Below, in pieces: positions 43,800 to 53,367 of a stretch of 64,000 nucleotides of DNA. Position 1 is the stretch's first letter. Each line of letters starts with the position of its first letter. Location of the stretch: positions 109,076 through 173,075 of the forward strand of contig JAJYRN010000002.1 of assembly GCA_021794095.1 (NCBI GenBank), read 5' to 3'. This DNA is from Acidobacteriota bacterium (GTDB taxonomy: Bacteria; Acidobacteriota; Holophagae; Holophagales; Holophagaceae). Made by a program: the position numbers and the translations under genes. A model generated the notes under the pieces. The model saw nothing but the letters and a program-made list of their open reading frames with translations. It had not been told where the DNA came from and did no database searches.

Positions 43800-44705
43800 T
43801 TAGAGCGAGATGCTTCCGTAGCCAGACCGGAGAGGACGGGTCCAGCGGGACTCGATTTGCCCGGTCAAGTGGGCGGTTGAAATGAACGCAGGGACACCGA
43901 GGGTCTCGAAGTCCTCGCTCTCTTCAATGTTGAACGTGGGCTCCGAGAGGCCCACATAGCCAAGAATGCCGATCAGAAGCGTGAAAGCCTCAGCGAGCCA
44001 TGGCGTGATGAAGGATCTGTCCTCGGGGATGGACGACCAGCCGATGAAGGAAAACGCCACCTGGAAAATGCGCCCCTCCACCATCGACGCGCCCGCAAGC
44101 GGAGATGGCGCGCCTTCCGACTCAGCAAGGAGAGAGCCGGCATTCGAAATCTGGTCCACCTGGACCGATAGCATCGGCCAGCCCGTCGTATCCCTCGGAT
44201 ATGTACGTCGGACCACGAGGGTGCGGTTGGGGGCGAGTGGATGATCGGCCGAGAACTCCTGGAGGCGATCCACAATCCAATCCAGCACCCAGAGCACGGA
44301 TGGAACGGATCCCGTCGAAAGATCCACCCCGGTGACCACAGGCCCCTGGGCCCACACGCCACCAAACGAGGCGAACCAACTGACCGTGAGGCCAGCAGCG
44401 CGGGGAGCCCCAAAGAGAGAGGCGCTCCACCCACCGGTTGGGTCCGGGGATAACTGCATGGAGACGAGAGCCGGGTTGGTGTCCTGAGCCCCCGTGGCCG
44501 CCACAGGCCCCACGAAACAGACCACTGCGGCGGGGAGAGCACCAGACACCGCATCCTGCACGGAGGCCGTCAGCCTTGCCGCCCCCCCCACTGCGAGGGG
44601 CTCCAGGAAGTAGGTATCCCACTGAGCGGCCACGCATCGAGGGTCCAACCGGACCAAACCGCCACAACGGTTGGTGGTGCCGTAGGTGCCCCACCCTGGA
44701 CACAT
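43800..44705 (-). CDS. phage tail protein, possible tail terminator
   Basis: A 301-residue protein upstream of the sheath gene. The N-terminal 130 residues are beta-rich (QLSPDPTGGWSASLFGAP), and the C-terminal half has a helix-strand pattern seen in tail-end proteins (VLWVLDWIVDRLQEFSADH ... LVVRRTYPRDT). Tail terminator genes often precede the sheath gene, which is the main support. ATG 44705 is preceded by ggcgg-cagg. It is divergent from the fibre module across 49 bp. Confidence 0.5.
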   Translation of the reverse strand: MCPGWGTYGTTNRCGGLVRLDPRCVAAQWDTYFLEPLAVGGAARLTASVQDAVSGALPAAVVCFVGPVAATGAQDTNPALVSMQLSPDPTGGWSASLFGAPRAAGLTVSWFASFGGVWAQGPVVTGVDLSTGSVPSVLWVLDWIVDRLQEFSADHPLAPNRTLVVRRTYPRDTTGWPMLSVQVDQISNAGSLLAESEGAPSPLAGASMVEGRIFQVAFSFIGWSSIPEDRSFITPWLAEAFTLLIGILGYVGLSEPTFNIEESEDFETLGVPAFISTAHLTGQIESRWTRPLRSGYGSISL

Positions 44706-44754
44706 CCTGCCGCCAGGGGCACCCCCCCTCTTTCATCCTCCGAGAGAGGCGGAG

Positions 44755-46326
44755 ATGACAGATCCTCGGTACGATGCAGCCCGGGCCAAGCTGCGGCGCT
44801 TCCTGCCGCCTCCACCACCCGACTCCGGGTGGGGGTACGCGAGGCAGCGGATCGAGGCCCAGTTCCTCGGGGTCACCACCGACGACCAGGCGTCGAATGG
44901 CGAGGCCATGATGCTCATGCCGGCGATCCTGCAGCGTTCGGACGCCACGCCCACCGACTGGACCACGAGCCCATACACCTGGGCCTTCACGCCCGTCAGC
45001 ACCACCTATGCGGGCGCGCAAGGAGAGTGGCTGGACCTATGGGGCACCATCCTGGCCGTGCCCAGGGAGCCGTCTGAGCCGGACGGGCTTTATGGTCCAC
45101 GAATCCTATCAGAGATCCTTCGGCCCACCCAGACGAACACCGGGCTGGCGCAGGCCATAGACGAAGGGCTCGGGGTGGTAGGAACCCAGGTCCACGAGGC
45201 GTCGGACGTGTTAACCATGTATAGGCTGAACAGCCCCGGCCTCCGAAGCAATTCGAATACAGCTGCGGTCACCAAGCGTCTGAACATGGCCGGCGGATTC
45301 CAGGGCACATCCACAGCTGCCTGCTTCGTGATCCAGTTGCCAAGCGGAGCGCAAGTCCCCTACGACGAGCAGACGGTGGCTCGTATCGCCAACCGCTCGA
45401 AGGCCGCTGGCACAAGGATGGCTGGGGTCTATACCGACAATGCTGGAAGCATCCTCGCCCCGGATGCAGTAACAGTCGGGAATCAAGCATTGGCTTATAC
45501 CTCGCCCATCACTGGTGGCGCCTATGCATGGAGCATCACGAACGGCATCATCAACAGTGGCCAAGGAACGAACCAGATCGCGTTCACAGCCACAGCAGTG
45601 GGAGTCGTTGGATTGGCCGTCAAGGTCATCACTCCATCTGCCACCAATACCTTCTGGAAACCAGTCCAGGCATATATCGGCGTATCGCCAGCAATCACAA
45701 CCGCCTCCTACCAATATGCTGGGACTCTGGGAGCCACGGCATCAATCTCTATGCCGAGTGGATCTGCCGCCACGCTGAAGTGGACAGCTACAGGCGTGAA
45801 CATCGTCGGGGCCAACGATCAGCCAACCGTTACATTCGACGTGGGGCCAGCCCAGACCATGGCCACCCTCACGGTGGCTGTCGCCAATGCCACAGGCGCG
45901 ACCGGGACGAGCACCATCTCCATCAAAGTGATCCCCTACACGAGCCCTGTGACGGCAACCACTGGTCCCCTGGCACCGAATGCAACCGCCTCTATCACCA
46001 TGGACCTCGGGTGGGCGTACGACCTCGTGAGCGCCCAGACCGATCGCCCAGCGTGGGTGAGGATCTACAACACGGCTGCCGACCTCATGGCCGATGCCGG
46101 GCGCGACATCACGACCGATCCATCTCCATCCACGGCGATCGTCTGCGAGTGGATCACCACCGCAACCATGCTCACGATCCCAGCAGCACCAGGCGTCAAG
46201 GGCATCAACGGGGATACCCCGCGCACCCAGACGGCCTACGTCTCCATCACCAATCTCGACACGATCACATCGCCCGTGACCGTGACCATCACCCGCACCG
46301 AAACCCGCACCAGTGGGACGTCCTAG
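44755..46326 (+). CDS. baseplate adaptor-fibre fusion protein
   Basis: A 523-residue protein, first of four rightward genes. Residues 1-215 resemble tail protein I/gp-type adaptors that follow baseplate J: GEWLDLWGTILAVPREPSEPDGLYGPRILSEILRPTQTN and a later ANRSKAAGTRMAGVY. Residues 220-523 are Thr/Ala-rich beta repeats of Ig-like type. It probably fixes the fibres on the baseplate rim. ATG 44755 follows gaggcggag. 49 bp from the divergent tail gene. Confidence 0.68.
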   Translation: MTDPRYDAARAKLRRFLPPPPPDSGWGYARQRIEAQFLGVTTDDQASNGEAMMLMPAILQRSDATPTDWTTSPYTWAFTPVSTTYAGAQGEWLDLWGTILAVPREPSEPDGLYGPRILSEILRPTQTNTGLAQAIDEGLGVVGTQVHEASDVLTMYRLNSPGLRSNSNTAAVTKRLNMAGGFQGTSTAACFVIQLPSGAQVPYDEQTVARIANRSKAAGTRMAGVYTDNAGSILAPDAVTVGNQALAYTSPITGGAYAWSITNGIINSGQGTNQIAFTATAVGVVGLAVKVITPSATNTFWKPVQAYIGVSPAITTASYQYAGTLGATASISMPSGSAATLKWTATGVNIVGANDQPTVTFDVGPAQTMATLTVAVANATGATGTSTISIKVIPYTSPVTATTGPLAPNATASITMDLGWAYDLVSAQTDRPAWVRIYNTAADLMADAGRDITTDPSPSTAIVCEWITTATMLTIPAAPGVKGINGDTPRTQTAYVSITNLDTITSPVTVTITRTETRTSGTS

Positions 46327-46335
46327 GAGATTTCT

Positions 46336-48222
46336 ATGTCAACTTTTCTTGGGTTCGACTCTTTCCTTATCAGCCCAGGGGCCATCCCGGCGACAGTTCT
46401 GTCATCCATTCTCCCGTCATTTACCAGCCGCGGGTTCCAAGTAGTTTCCCAATCCGTGATTCCAGTGGCGGTCCTTGGGACATTCGGGAGTACCGGAAGT
46501 GCGTGGGATGGCGATTCTAGCACCGTGGCTGGCGGCGGTGCAGGCTGGACCGGGATCCAAACACCGAGCCCGTTTACACCTACCGCTCTACACATAGTCT
46601 CAGAGAATGGCGCATCCAATCAGGGACCAAAAGCATTCACCCTCGACTATTCCGATGATGGTGTCACCTGGACCACCCTTAGCACATGGTCCAATGAGAT
46701 CAATTGGATCCCCGAAGAACGCAGGGTCTATACCGTGGCAGGCGCAGCAGCCCATTCCTTTTGGCGGGTTAACATAACCGCGGCGAACGGCGGGAATCCA
46801 TATGTCTCCAGCGTCGATCTGGTAGATGCAGGAAACAATTTCATCTGTACGAATGCATGGGTCGAGCTAATCCCACCAGCCACTGAAACCATCGGCAACA
46901 GTGACGCCTATGAAGCGCTGCGGATCACCGTTCTAAGCGCCGGGACCACCATCCAGTTCCAGCCAGTCCTTTACCCGGTGACCGCACGCCCCATGTCGGG
47001 AGTATGTTGGCAGGGTGCAGCCGGAGCCGTGGCGCCGTCCCTCACCCTCAACGGGACTACTGTGACGGGGCCTGTCGGAGCAGCCACCAACACCGCCCAG
47101 CAAAATCTGCGGGCCCTCTATGAAGCCATTCGTGGGAGCAATGACCCGAATTTCACAGCATTCAACTGGGAATACCAGAAACCCGCACCACAGAACGCAG
47201 ACGACAATAATGATTATATCTACTTTTGGCAAAAGTCACCAGGCCCGAACATTACAATCTCAGGGACCAACATCAACACGGCAATGGCTGGAAGATACGC
47301 ACCAGCCGGCGTTAAGGAGGGTATTTCTGGTGTGGTTGCGGGAACGCTTAATATAGACCTTATCAACGGGTTTATTTATTATATTCAAGTCTGTTCGAGA
47401 TCAATTGCATTTGCCACAAAAACAAATTCGGCATATAGCGGCCCTGTGCATGCGTCCTGGGCCACAAACTCTGTCAGCTTGGCCGCCATGCCGCCCGCAT
47501 TTGGATTGTCCAAGGTAACACCGGTTGAGCTTCTCATCGGCACAGACAATGACAACACAACCACCACGAGCACGGCTCAAACCAGCCACCTATGGGGGAT
47601 TGCCCAATCGACAAGCACTTCATTTGAATCTATGAGCATAAACTACCCATACGACTGGACTAGCGTGGCTCCATTTAGCCGCCAAGCTTTTAGATCCAAA
47701 ATTCAGGATTATATTGCGCCTTATCCCATTAATGCAGCGGCTCAAATCCGAGCCACCTTGCTAGGGTCGAATCTATTCAACGGCGGAAATGTATCCAACG
47801 ATTTCCAGATCCACCGCATGTCTCTCCCGAACGAGACAGTCACAAATAATTGGGCCACATGGGTGATTCCGATCATGGATGTTCAAGACTGGTACAAATT
47901 CGTTGGGACTGCCACGGATGAAGCGCTGCTTTTGGTTTCGGATACCGTAGCGGTTACCCCGTTGGCAACAAATGTGTTGGCGAGTGACACGACCATTCCC
48001 GTAGCGAGCACTACCGGGTTCCAAACCTCCGGCAATATTGTTATTGAATCGGAGATCATCGGATACACAGGGATCACACCCACAGCATTCACGGGATGCA
48101 CAAGAGGACTCTACGGAACCTCGCCCGCGAACCATTTTGTGGGCGACATGACCGGGCAAGGGCTGTGGATGGTCAAGATCCTGGGCGGCGCACTCTTCGC
48201 TGGATACGTGAAGCCGAGTTAA
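46336..48222 (+). CDS. tail fibre/spike protein with discoidin-like domain
   Basis: A 628-residue structural protein. Residues about 45-180 match the F5/8 type C (discoidin) carbohydrate-binding layout: AWDGDSSTVAGGG, YSDDGVTWTTLSTW, FWRVNITA. The C-terminal 80 residues (LASDTTIPVASTTGFQTSG, IIGYTGITPTAFTGCTRGLYG) are a module common in phage fibres. The gene is clearly AT-richer than the host; I count 41% G+C over 47,341-47,460. It is likely a receptor-binding or decoration protein. 9 nt from the gene before. Confidence 0.72.
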   Translation: MSTFLGFDSFLISPGAIPATVLSSILPSFTSRGFQVVSQSVIPVAVLGTFGSTGSAWDGDSSTVAGGGAGWTGIQTPSPFTPTALHIVSENGASNQGPKAFTLDYSDDGVTWTTLSTWSNEINWIPEERRVYTVAGAAAHSFWRVNITAANGGNPYVSSVDLVDAGNNFICTNAWVELIPPATETIGNSDAYEALRITVLSAGTTIQFQPVLYPVTARPMSGVCWQGAAGAVAPSLTLNGTTVTGPVGAATNTAQQNLRALYEAIRGSNDPNFTAFNWEYQKPAPQNADDNNDYIYFWQKSPGPNITISGTNINTAMAGRYAPAGVKEGISGVVAGTLNIDLINGFIYYIQVCSRSIAFATKTNSAYSGPVHASWATNSVSLAAMPPAFGLSKVTPVELLIGTDNDNTTTTSTAQTSHLWGIAQSTSTSFESMSINYPYDWTSVAPFSRQAFRSKIQDYIAPYPINAAAQIRATLLGSNLFNGGNVSNDFQIHRMSLPNETVTNNWATWVIPIMDVQDWYKFVGTATDEALLLVSDTVAVTPLATNVLASDTTIPVASTTGFQTSGNIVIESEIIGYTGITPTAFTGCTRGLYGTSPANHFVGDMTGQGLWMVKILGGALFAGYVKPS

Positions 48223-48226
48223 AAAC

Positions 48227-51214
48227 ATGAGCGCACCAGCAAAGAATTTTCAAGATCCGACCATGCTCAGTAAATTGGGCAGCCAGGCGATCCCCACGCC
48301 GCCGATCCCAGAGATTGTCATCGCATGTGGGAAAGCGCTGGTTCAAGCTCCACACGCCTTCTTCCGGTGGCAGACGAAAATCCGGCTTCAGGATGGCCCC
48401 GCGACCAACCCTTTGCCGACACCTCGGATCCCGCTTCCCCCTATGGGGCGCCAAGCACTTCTCACATTCCCCCCGATTTACAAAGAGCGGGTAAACGCCA
48501 CACACAATCGCCCCACCTCCGGCCAGACATGGCCGAGATTTGGCGTCCCAGATGGAAGCGGGCCGGCAGAGAAATGGGTCATCGCTGGGTACGGGGCACA
48601 AGGGTACAACCTAGCCCCCATCACACCACAGGCTCAATGGACACCGACACCGCCGGCAGGGATTGTCGACCCAGACGGAGCCAGCATCACGATCCCTTAC
48701 TCGTTCAGCGTACAGCACCCCAACACCAGTGAGCCGATCCCAACGGCGAACATCACCATCACGGCCTCCGAGGGCACCGTCGGGCCCATCACCACCGACG
48801 GAGACACCGTATTTGCATTTACGGTGACCACCCAGGTTCCGATTGGACAGACCCACACGCTGAAGGTAACAGTTACCGCGAAAGACACCGCGGGGATGAC
48901 CGCCACCGGCCTGACATCCAGCACCAACCTCACGGCGGTTCAGACGACGGGCCCCCGCATTTACATGGGGTGGTTCTACGGTGTCTACCCCAATGCGAGC
49001 GGCGCGCCGACCTATGCCAGTCGGCCCTACATCATGGGGACCAGCAACTCTACACCCGTGACCGCTCCAGGCGCCCCAATGGAGATCATCGGAGCCATGG
49101 CGCCCGCAGATTTCGCCCAGATCCCACCGGGGCCGTTTGGTCAGTTTCCCGCCGCGTCAGTTTTCTATGTGATCGATGGTATCGCGTACCCGACCACGTT
49201 CTACACCTACTCACAACAACCCAGCAGCACCGTCCTCAACGGCACCACCTGGGTGGCAAAATGGACTACGCCGAGCACCCTGTCGGTAGGCAGCCACACG
49301 ATTGCCATGAGACTGGTGGTTGGGCAGGAGATATCACAAACGGATCCCATCCCTCTCACGGTGTTGCCGACCTCATACCCTGCACCGAGCGCCCAGGGCA
49401 TCAGGCTCTCGCAGCTGCCGCAACAGGGGTCCGTCCTGACATTGCAAGGGTTCCAGAGCAGCCTGGATATCACATCCATGAGCATAGCGGTGGATGGCCT
49501 CACGCAAGCAACCTGGGATTACAGCACCACTGTCCCCATGAAGATCACTGGAGTAGATGGCGTCGGCACCGTGCAAAATCCATCTGGTGTCTCATCCTAC
49601 ACAAGCCCCGATGGAGTGAATCTCCTGGCCCACGATTCCGGCGTCTACTACCAACTGCCAGCAACGCCTGCGGTAGTCGCCGCTGGGAACTACCAGAGCC
49701 TCCAGCTAGGAGTCTGGCGGTTCGACAACGGGATCGTCGGAGGAGGGACAAAGAACGTGACGGTCACCGGCACGGATGCCATGGGCAAGACGTTCACGAT
49801 CAGTGGGACCGTAACATTTCCAACGCCGACGATGGATGGCAGCCGGTATGCGCTCTGCCCATTGCTGACATCGGGGAGCACCACAAACCTCAAATTCAAA
49901 AACCAAGCCATCGGCAACTCCGCATACAGCGTCACGACGCCGGCCAGAGTCAGCACAACAAACGGCCCGATCTTGATCGCGGCCTCTGTAGGGCTCAATA
50001 CGACCACCGGCATAACAAGCGAGATTCTGAGCACATATGTTGGGCCCACTGGACAGGTCACGGATTATCCAGACTTCCTCGCTTACACATCGGCAAATCC
50101 ACTAGTGGGATCAGGATTGCACCCAACGGTCTACCCATTCGGACCCAACATCGCAATTCTCGACACCAGCAAAGCTGGGAACCAACTCCCGTTCGCGTGG
50201 CTGAGCATGGCGAGAAGCGATGGGGGATCCGCAGCGCAGGCATCAAGTTCCTGGGCGCTGCAGTATTGGGAAGCTGGTGACGCGAAATGCCCCATGAACA
50301 TGCGCTCCTACCCAACACCAAGCACCTATGTTGGGCAAGGCGCAGGGCAGCCATCTCGCACCATTCCCGGTGAAACCGTCTATCTGGTTTCGCTGGATCA
50401 ACCCGCGAATAGTGGAGCGACGAGATGCGATCTCATGGCGGGAGCCACGGTCATCGGAACCGCACTCCAGTACAACGGGAATATCGATACCTCGATCAAC
50501 ACGCAGTCATTCCCTTACTACTGGCTGCCAGATCCGACGAATCCAATCGGCCCCACTCCGGGAACCGCATACGCTTCCAGGTTCGCCTATATGACCTACG
50601 GACCCAACGCGCTTCTGACCGCCGGAAACAATCAAAGGATCACGGCTTCCGTCACCTATTCGGACACCACTTCCGCGGAAGGCCCAATGGGGGCCATGGC
50701 CGGGAACGCATACGACCAGCGGTTGCATCCCTTCTATAGGAATCCCGCGACAACCTCCTACAAGAGCCTCGAGACATGTACGTTCACGCGGCAAACAGGT
50801 CAATTTGTCCAGAACGCGATGAGCCTCCCCGTCGATACCATCCAACTCAATCTCGGACCAGACGGGCTTATGACCTATTCCCACGTTGCGGTCTCGCTGT
50901 CACAGATTGTCAACTACGACGGGACATACCCTACTTTGGTGCTTGGAGCACCAAATGCGATAGCAAGCATGCTGAAGGCAGCCCCACTCATCAGTGGCCA
51001 AAATAGATCGGGGTTCAACACCGTTGTGCTTTCAGGAGGAGCGACGTTGCCCACGGGGTTCGCTTCGGACGTTTACACATTTCAGCCGAAAGCACCGGGC
51101 CGATACCTCGTGCGAATGACACTCACGGAGGACCAATCCAATTGGGTCTCCAAGGGGAATCCACTCCCATCGCCGTCATACTTTATTGATACAATTTTCG
51201 ACGTTACTACTTAA
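48227..51214 (+). CDS. large fibre protein with Ig-like repeats
   Basis: A 995-residue protein, the largest in the window. The first 110 residues are Pro-rich; then come several Thr/Ser-rich beta domains of Ig type (for example TITASEGTVGPITTDGDTVF, LKVTVTAKDTAGMTATGL, VTVTGTDAMGKTF). No enzymatic motif is seen. Low charge and Thr/Asn/Gly richness fit an extended adhesin-like fibre. It begins 4 nt after the previous stop and is also AT-richer than host genes. Confidence 0.68.
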   Translation: MSAPAKNFQDPTMLSKLGSQAIPTPPIPEIVIACGKALVQAPHAFFRWQTKIRLQDGPATNPLPTPRIPLPPMGRQALLTFPPIYKERVNATHNRPTSGQTWPRFGVPDGSGPAEKWVIAGYGAQGYNLAPITPQAQWTPTPPAGIVDPDGASITIPYSFSVQHPNTSEPIPTANITITASEGTVGPITTDGDTVFAFTVTTQVPIGQTHTLKVTVTAKDTAGMTATGLTSSTNLTAVQTTGPRIYMGWFYGVYPNASGAPTYASRPYIMGTSNSTPVTAPGAPMEIIGAMAPADFAQIPPGPFGQFPAASVFYVIDGIAYPTTFYTYSQQPSSTVLNGTTWVAKWTTPSTLSVGSHTIAMRLVVGQEISQTDPIPLTVLPTSYPAPSAQGIRLSQLPQQGSVLTLQGFQSSLDITSMSIAVDGLTQATWDYSTTVPMKITGVDGVGTVQNPSGVSSYTSPDGVNLLAHDSGVYYQLPATPAVVAAGNYQSLQLGVWRFDNGIVGGGTKNVTVTGTDAMGKTFTISGTVTFPTPTMDGSRYALCPLLTSGSTTNLKFKNQAIGNSAYSVTTPARVSTTNGPILIAASVGLNTTTGITSEILSTYVGPTGQVTDYPDFLAYTSANPLVGSGLHPTVYPFGPNIAILDTSKAGNQLPFAWLSMARSDGGSAAQASSSWALQYWEAGDAKCPMNMRSYPTPSTYVGQGAGQPSRTIPGETVYLVSLDQPANSGATRCDLMAGATVIGTALQYNGNIDTSINTQSFPYYWLPDPTNPIGPTPGTAYASRFAYMTYGPNALLTAGNNQRITASVTYSDTTSAEGPMGAMAGNAYDQRLHPFYRNPATTSYKSLETCTFTRQTGQFVQNAMSLPVDTIQLNLGPDGLMTYSHVAVSLSQIVNYDGTYPTLVLGAPNAIASMLKAAPLISGQNRSGFNTVVLSGGATLPTGFASDVYTFQPKAPGRYLVRMTLTEDQSNWVSKGNPLPSPSYFIDTIFDVTT

Positions 51215-51225
51215 AGGGAGCCGAC

Positions 51226-53367
51226 ATGACCCAGACCCTGCACCCTCTCTACGGTGAATACCTGACCGATGCCGGGCGCGCCCACTCAATCCCGCTCCCG
51301 CCAGGCGTCTACGCCGGGATGAACCCGACAATCACAGGCGCTGGAGGATCCGCTGGCTGGACCCTGAGCCTGGCGCCAGACTCGGATGGCTTCTCCTACT
51401 GGCGCACCCCGGGATCCCCAGTCGAAGGGAGGTACGTCATCCAAGAGGATGCTCCGGTGCAGGTGCCCATTGCCGCGCCGGATGCCACGCACACGCGCAT
51501 CGACCTCGTCATAGGCGTCCACAAATGGGTCGCAGGCCCGGTGGATCCATCGACCCTAGAGCCAACAGGGCAGTACACCAGCGCCCAGCAGGCCACCTAC
51601 GTCGTTGCGCAGGGGACGCCATCGGCAACACCGGTGGCGCCCACGGTGCCGGACCCCTACGATGGAACCGGGAATCGGGCGGTCATTCTGGCCGAGATCA
51701 CTGTCCCTCCAACGGGAACACCCACCGTGGTCCCCTATCCAGCCACGGACCTCCGCTTGCTGGGAATGCGGACGGTGATCCAAGAAGTGATCACGGCCAG
51801 AAGCACCTTCCCGGATCTCAACTCCAGGCTCAACAGCCTGGGTGGCTCGATCACGGCCATCACGCAGAACCAGATCAACGCCACGAGCTTCACGGGGAGC
51901 ACGGCCGTCACCAGCAGCGCGACCACCTTCACGAAGGTGGCCATGTCCAAGACAACCGTATTCGGGACGGCCGTCTCCGACGTAGACGCAGCCACCAAGA
52001 CATCCATCAGCCTCCTTCAACCGGGGCTCTACGAGATCGAGGCATTTCACAAGGTGGAGGGATCGGCATTCGGAAGCGTCTGCTGTGCGGTCCAGGCTTG
52101 GCTCACGCGCACGGGAGCAGCCAACCAGCTTATTGACAATCAGCTCGACACCTTCTCGGACGAGATCACCGAGGCTGTCTACGGCATGCTCTACGTGGAT
52201 CCGAGCTGGGTGGCGCCCGCGATTTATTTCGAGCGCGCAGGCACCCCTGCCGGAACCCTGCGCGGATCCGTCAAGTACCTGGGCAACCCAACCAGTGTCG
52301 GCACCCTGCTCATCGCCAACAAGGTCTCCACCAACCTGCTGGCGTCCACGGGGATGACCTACCCCGTGTCGGTCCTGATTCCCCTCACCGCCAGCAATGC
52401 CGTCGGAAGCGTCACATGGAGCGTGGTCGCCGGGACAGGGCTGCAGAGCGGCACCACTGACCCAGCCGCAACCATCGTGAGTGGGAACCAACTGCAGTTG
52501 ACATGGTCCACCGCCCCCGCGGCCTTCCCAGCCACCTACTCCGTGGAGGTCAGCGCCACAGACAGCGCCACGAGCCCCCGGACTGCAACCGCCACGCTCG
52601 GGTTCACCCTTGCCGCCCCGGCGCCCCTCACCATCACGACGACTACCCCCATCCCTTTCAGCACGGCCCTCTACCCCTACAGTGTGAGCCTCCAGGCCAT
52701 CGCATCAGGGGGAGCCCCTCCCTACACCTGGTCCATCGTCACCGGCGCTGGCACCAACCTCCCGAGCGCAGCAGTGAGCGGCACAACCGTGACGGGAACC
52801 GTCTCCGCAGCCGGAACCTATACGGTCGAGCTTCTCTGTAGCGACTCCCAGACCCCGACTCCAGCGCAGGCCACGGCGACCATCACGATCAACGTCACAA
52901 CCGTGACAGGTGGAGGTGGGGGTGGAGGCACCGGATGTGTTCCTGCTGGGACTCCCCTCAGCATGGCCGATGGGAGCACTATCCCGGTCGAGCAGGCAGC
53001 CTTCGGGATGCATGCCATGGCCTTCGACGATCTCACGGGCGAGCCGGTCGAAGCCACCATCACTGCTACCTGGGAGCACCAAGGCCGCGATCTGTATCGG
53101 TTGATCACCGATCGTGGGGAATTGGTCTGCAGCCATGACCACCGCCTCTACAGCCGGGCGAAGGATGCCTGGATCCCAGCCAGGAATCTCCATGAGCACG
53201 ATGTCACCCTCACCCTCGATGGGCAGACCTTGGTCGAGGCCGTGGTGCTCTCCTGTGAGCCCACCGGGGAGCAGGCGACGGTCTATCACCTCACCCTGGA
53301 CCGCGGCCATGTCTACGTGGCAGGCGGATTCCCGGCTCACAACATGATCAAGGTGCTCCTGAATTAA
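51226..53367 (+). CDS. tail fibre protein with C-terminal Hint (intein-like) domain
   Basis: A 713-residue protein. The N-terminus (HPLYGEYLTDAGRAHSIPLP ... DATHTRIDLVIGVHKW) is typical of fibre shafts; two Ig-like domains follow (about 375-560), then a Gly7 linker. Residues 571-706 form a Hint domain: C571 (CVPAGTPLSMADGS), block B ELVCSHDHRLYS, and the end AHN at 704-706. Only MIKVLLN follows. Met after HN, with no Cys/Ser/Thr acceptor, is the pattern of A-type bacterial intein-like domains rather than splicing inteins. Stop overlaps the convergent gene in a shared TTAA. Confidence 0.8.
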   Translation: MTQTLHPLYGEYLTDAGRAHSIPLPPGVYAGMNPTITGAGGSAGWTLSLAPDSDGFSYWRTPGSPVEGRYVIQEDAPVQVPIAAPDATHTRIDLVIGVHKWVAGPVDPSTLEPTGQYTSAQQATYVVAQGTPSATPVAPTVPDPYDGTGNRAVILAEITVPPTGTPTVVPYPATDLRLLGMRTVIQEVITARSTFPDLNSRLNSLGGSITAITQNQINATSFTGSTAVTSSATTFTKVAMSKTTVFGTAVSDVDAATKTSISLLQPGLYEIEAFHKVEGSAFGSVCCAVQAWLTRTGAANQLIDNQLDTFSDEITEAVYGMLYVDPSWVAPAIYFERAGTPAGTLRGSVKYLGNPTSVGTLLIANKVSTNLLASTGMTYPVSVLIPLTASNAVGSVTWSVVAGTGLQSGTTDPAATIVSGNQLQLTWSTAPAAFPATYSVEVSATDSATSPRTATATLGFTLAAPAPLTITTTTPIPFSTALYPYSVSLQAIASGGAPPYTWSIVTGAGTNLPSAAVSGTTVTGTVSAAGTYTVELLCSDSQTPTPAQATATITINVTTVTGGGGGGGTGCVPAGTPLSMADGSTIPVEQAAFGMHAMAFDDLTGEPVEATITATWEHQGRDLYRLITDRGELVCSHDHRLYSRAKDAWIPARNLHEHDVTLTLDGQTLVEAVVLSCEPTGEQATVYHLTLDRGHVYVAGGFPAHNMIKVLLN

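Noticed and set aside
44755-53367. Diversity-generating retroelement acting on the fibres
   Set aside because: No reverse transcriptase frame and no paired template/variable repeat was seen in the window.
51226-53367. Canonical protein-splicing intein
   Set aside because: The residue after HN is Met rather than Cys, Ser or Thr, and only seven residues remain as C-extein; an intein-like (BIL/Hint) domain fits better.
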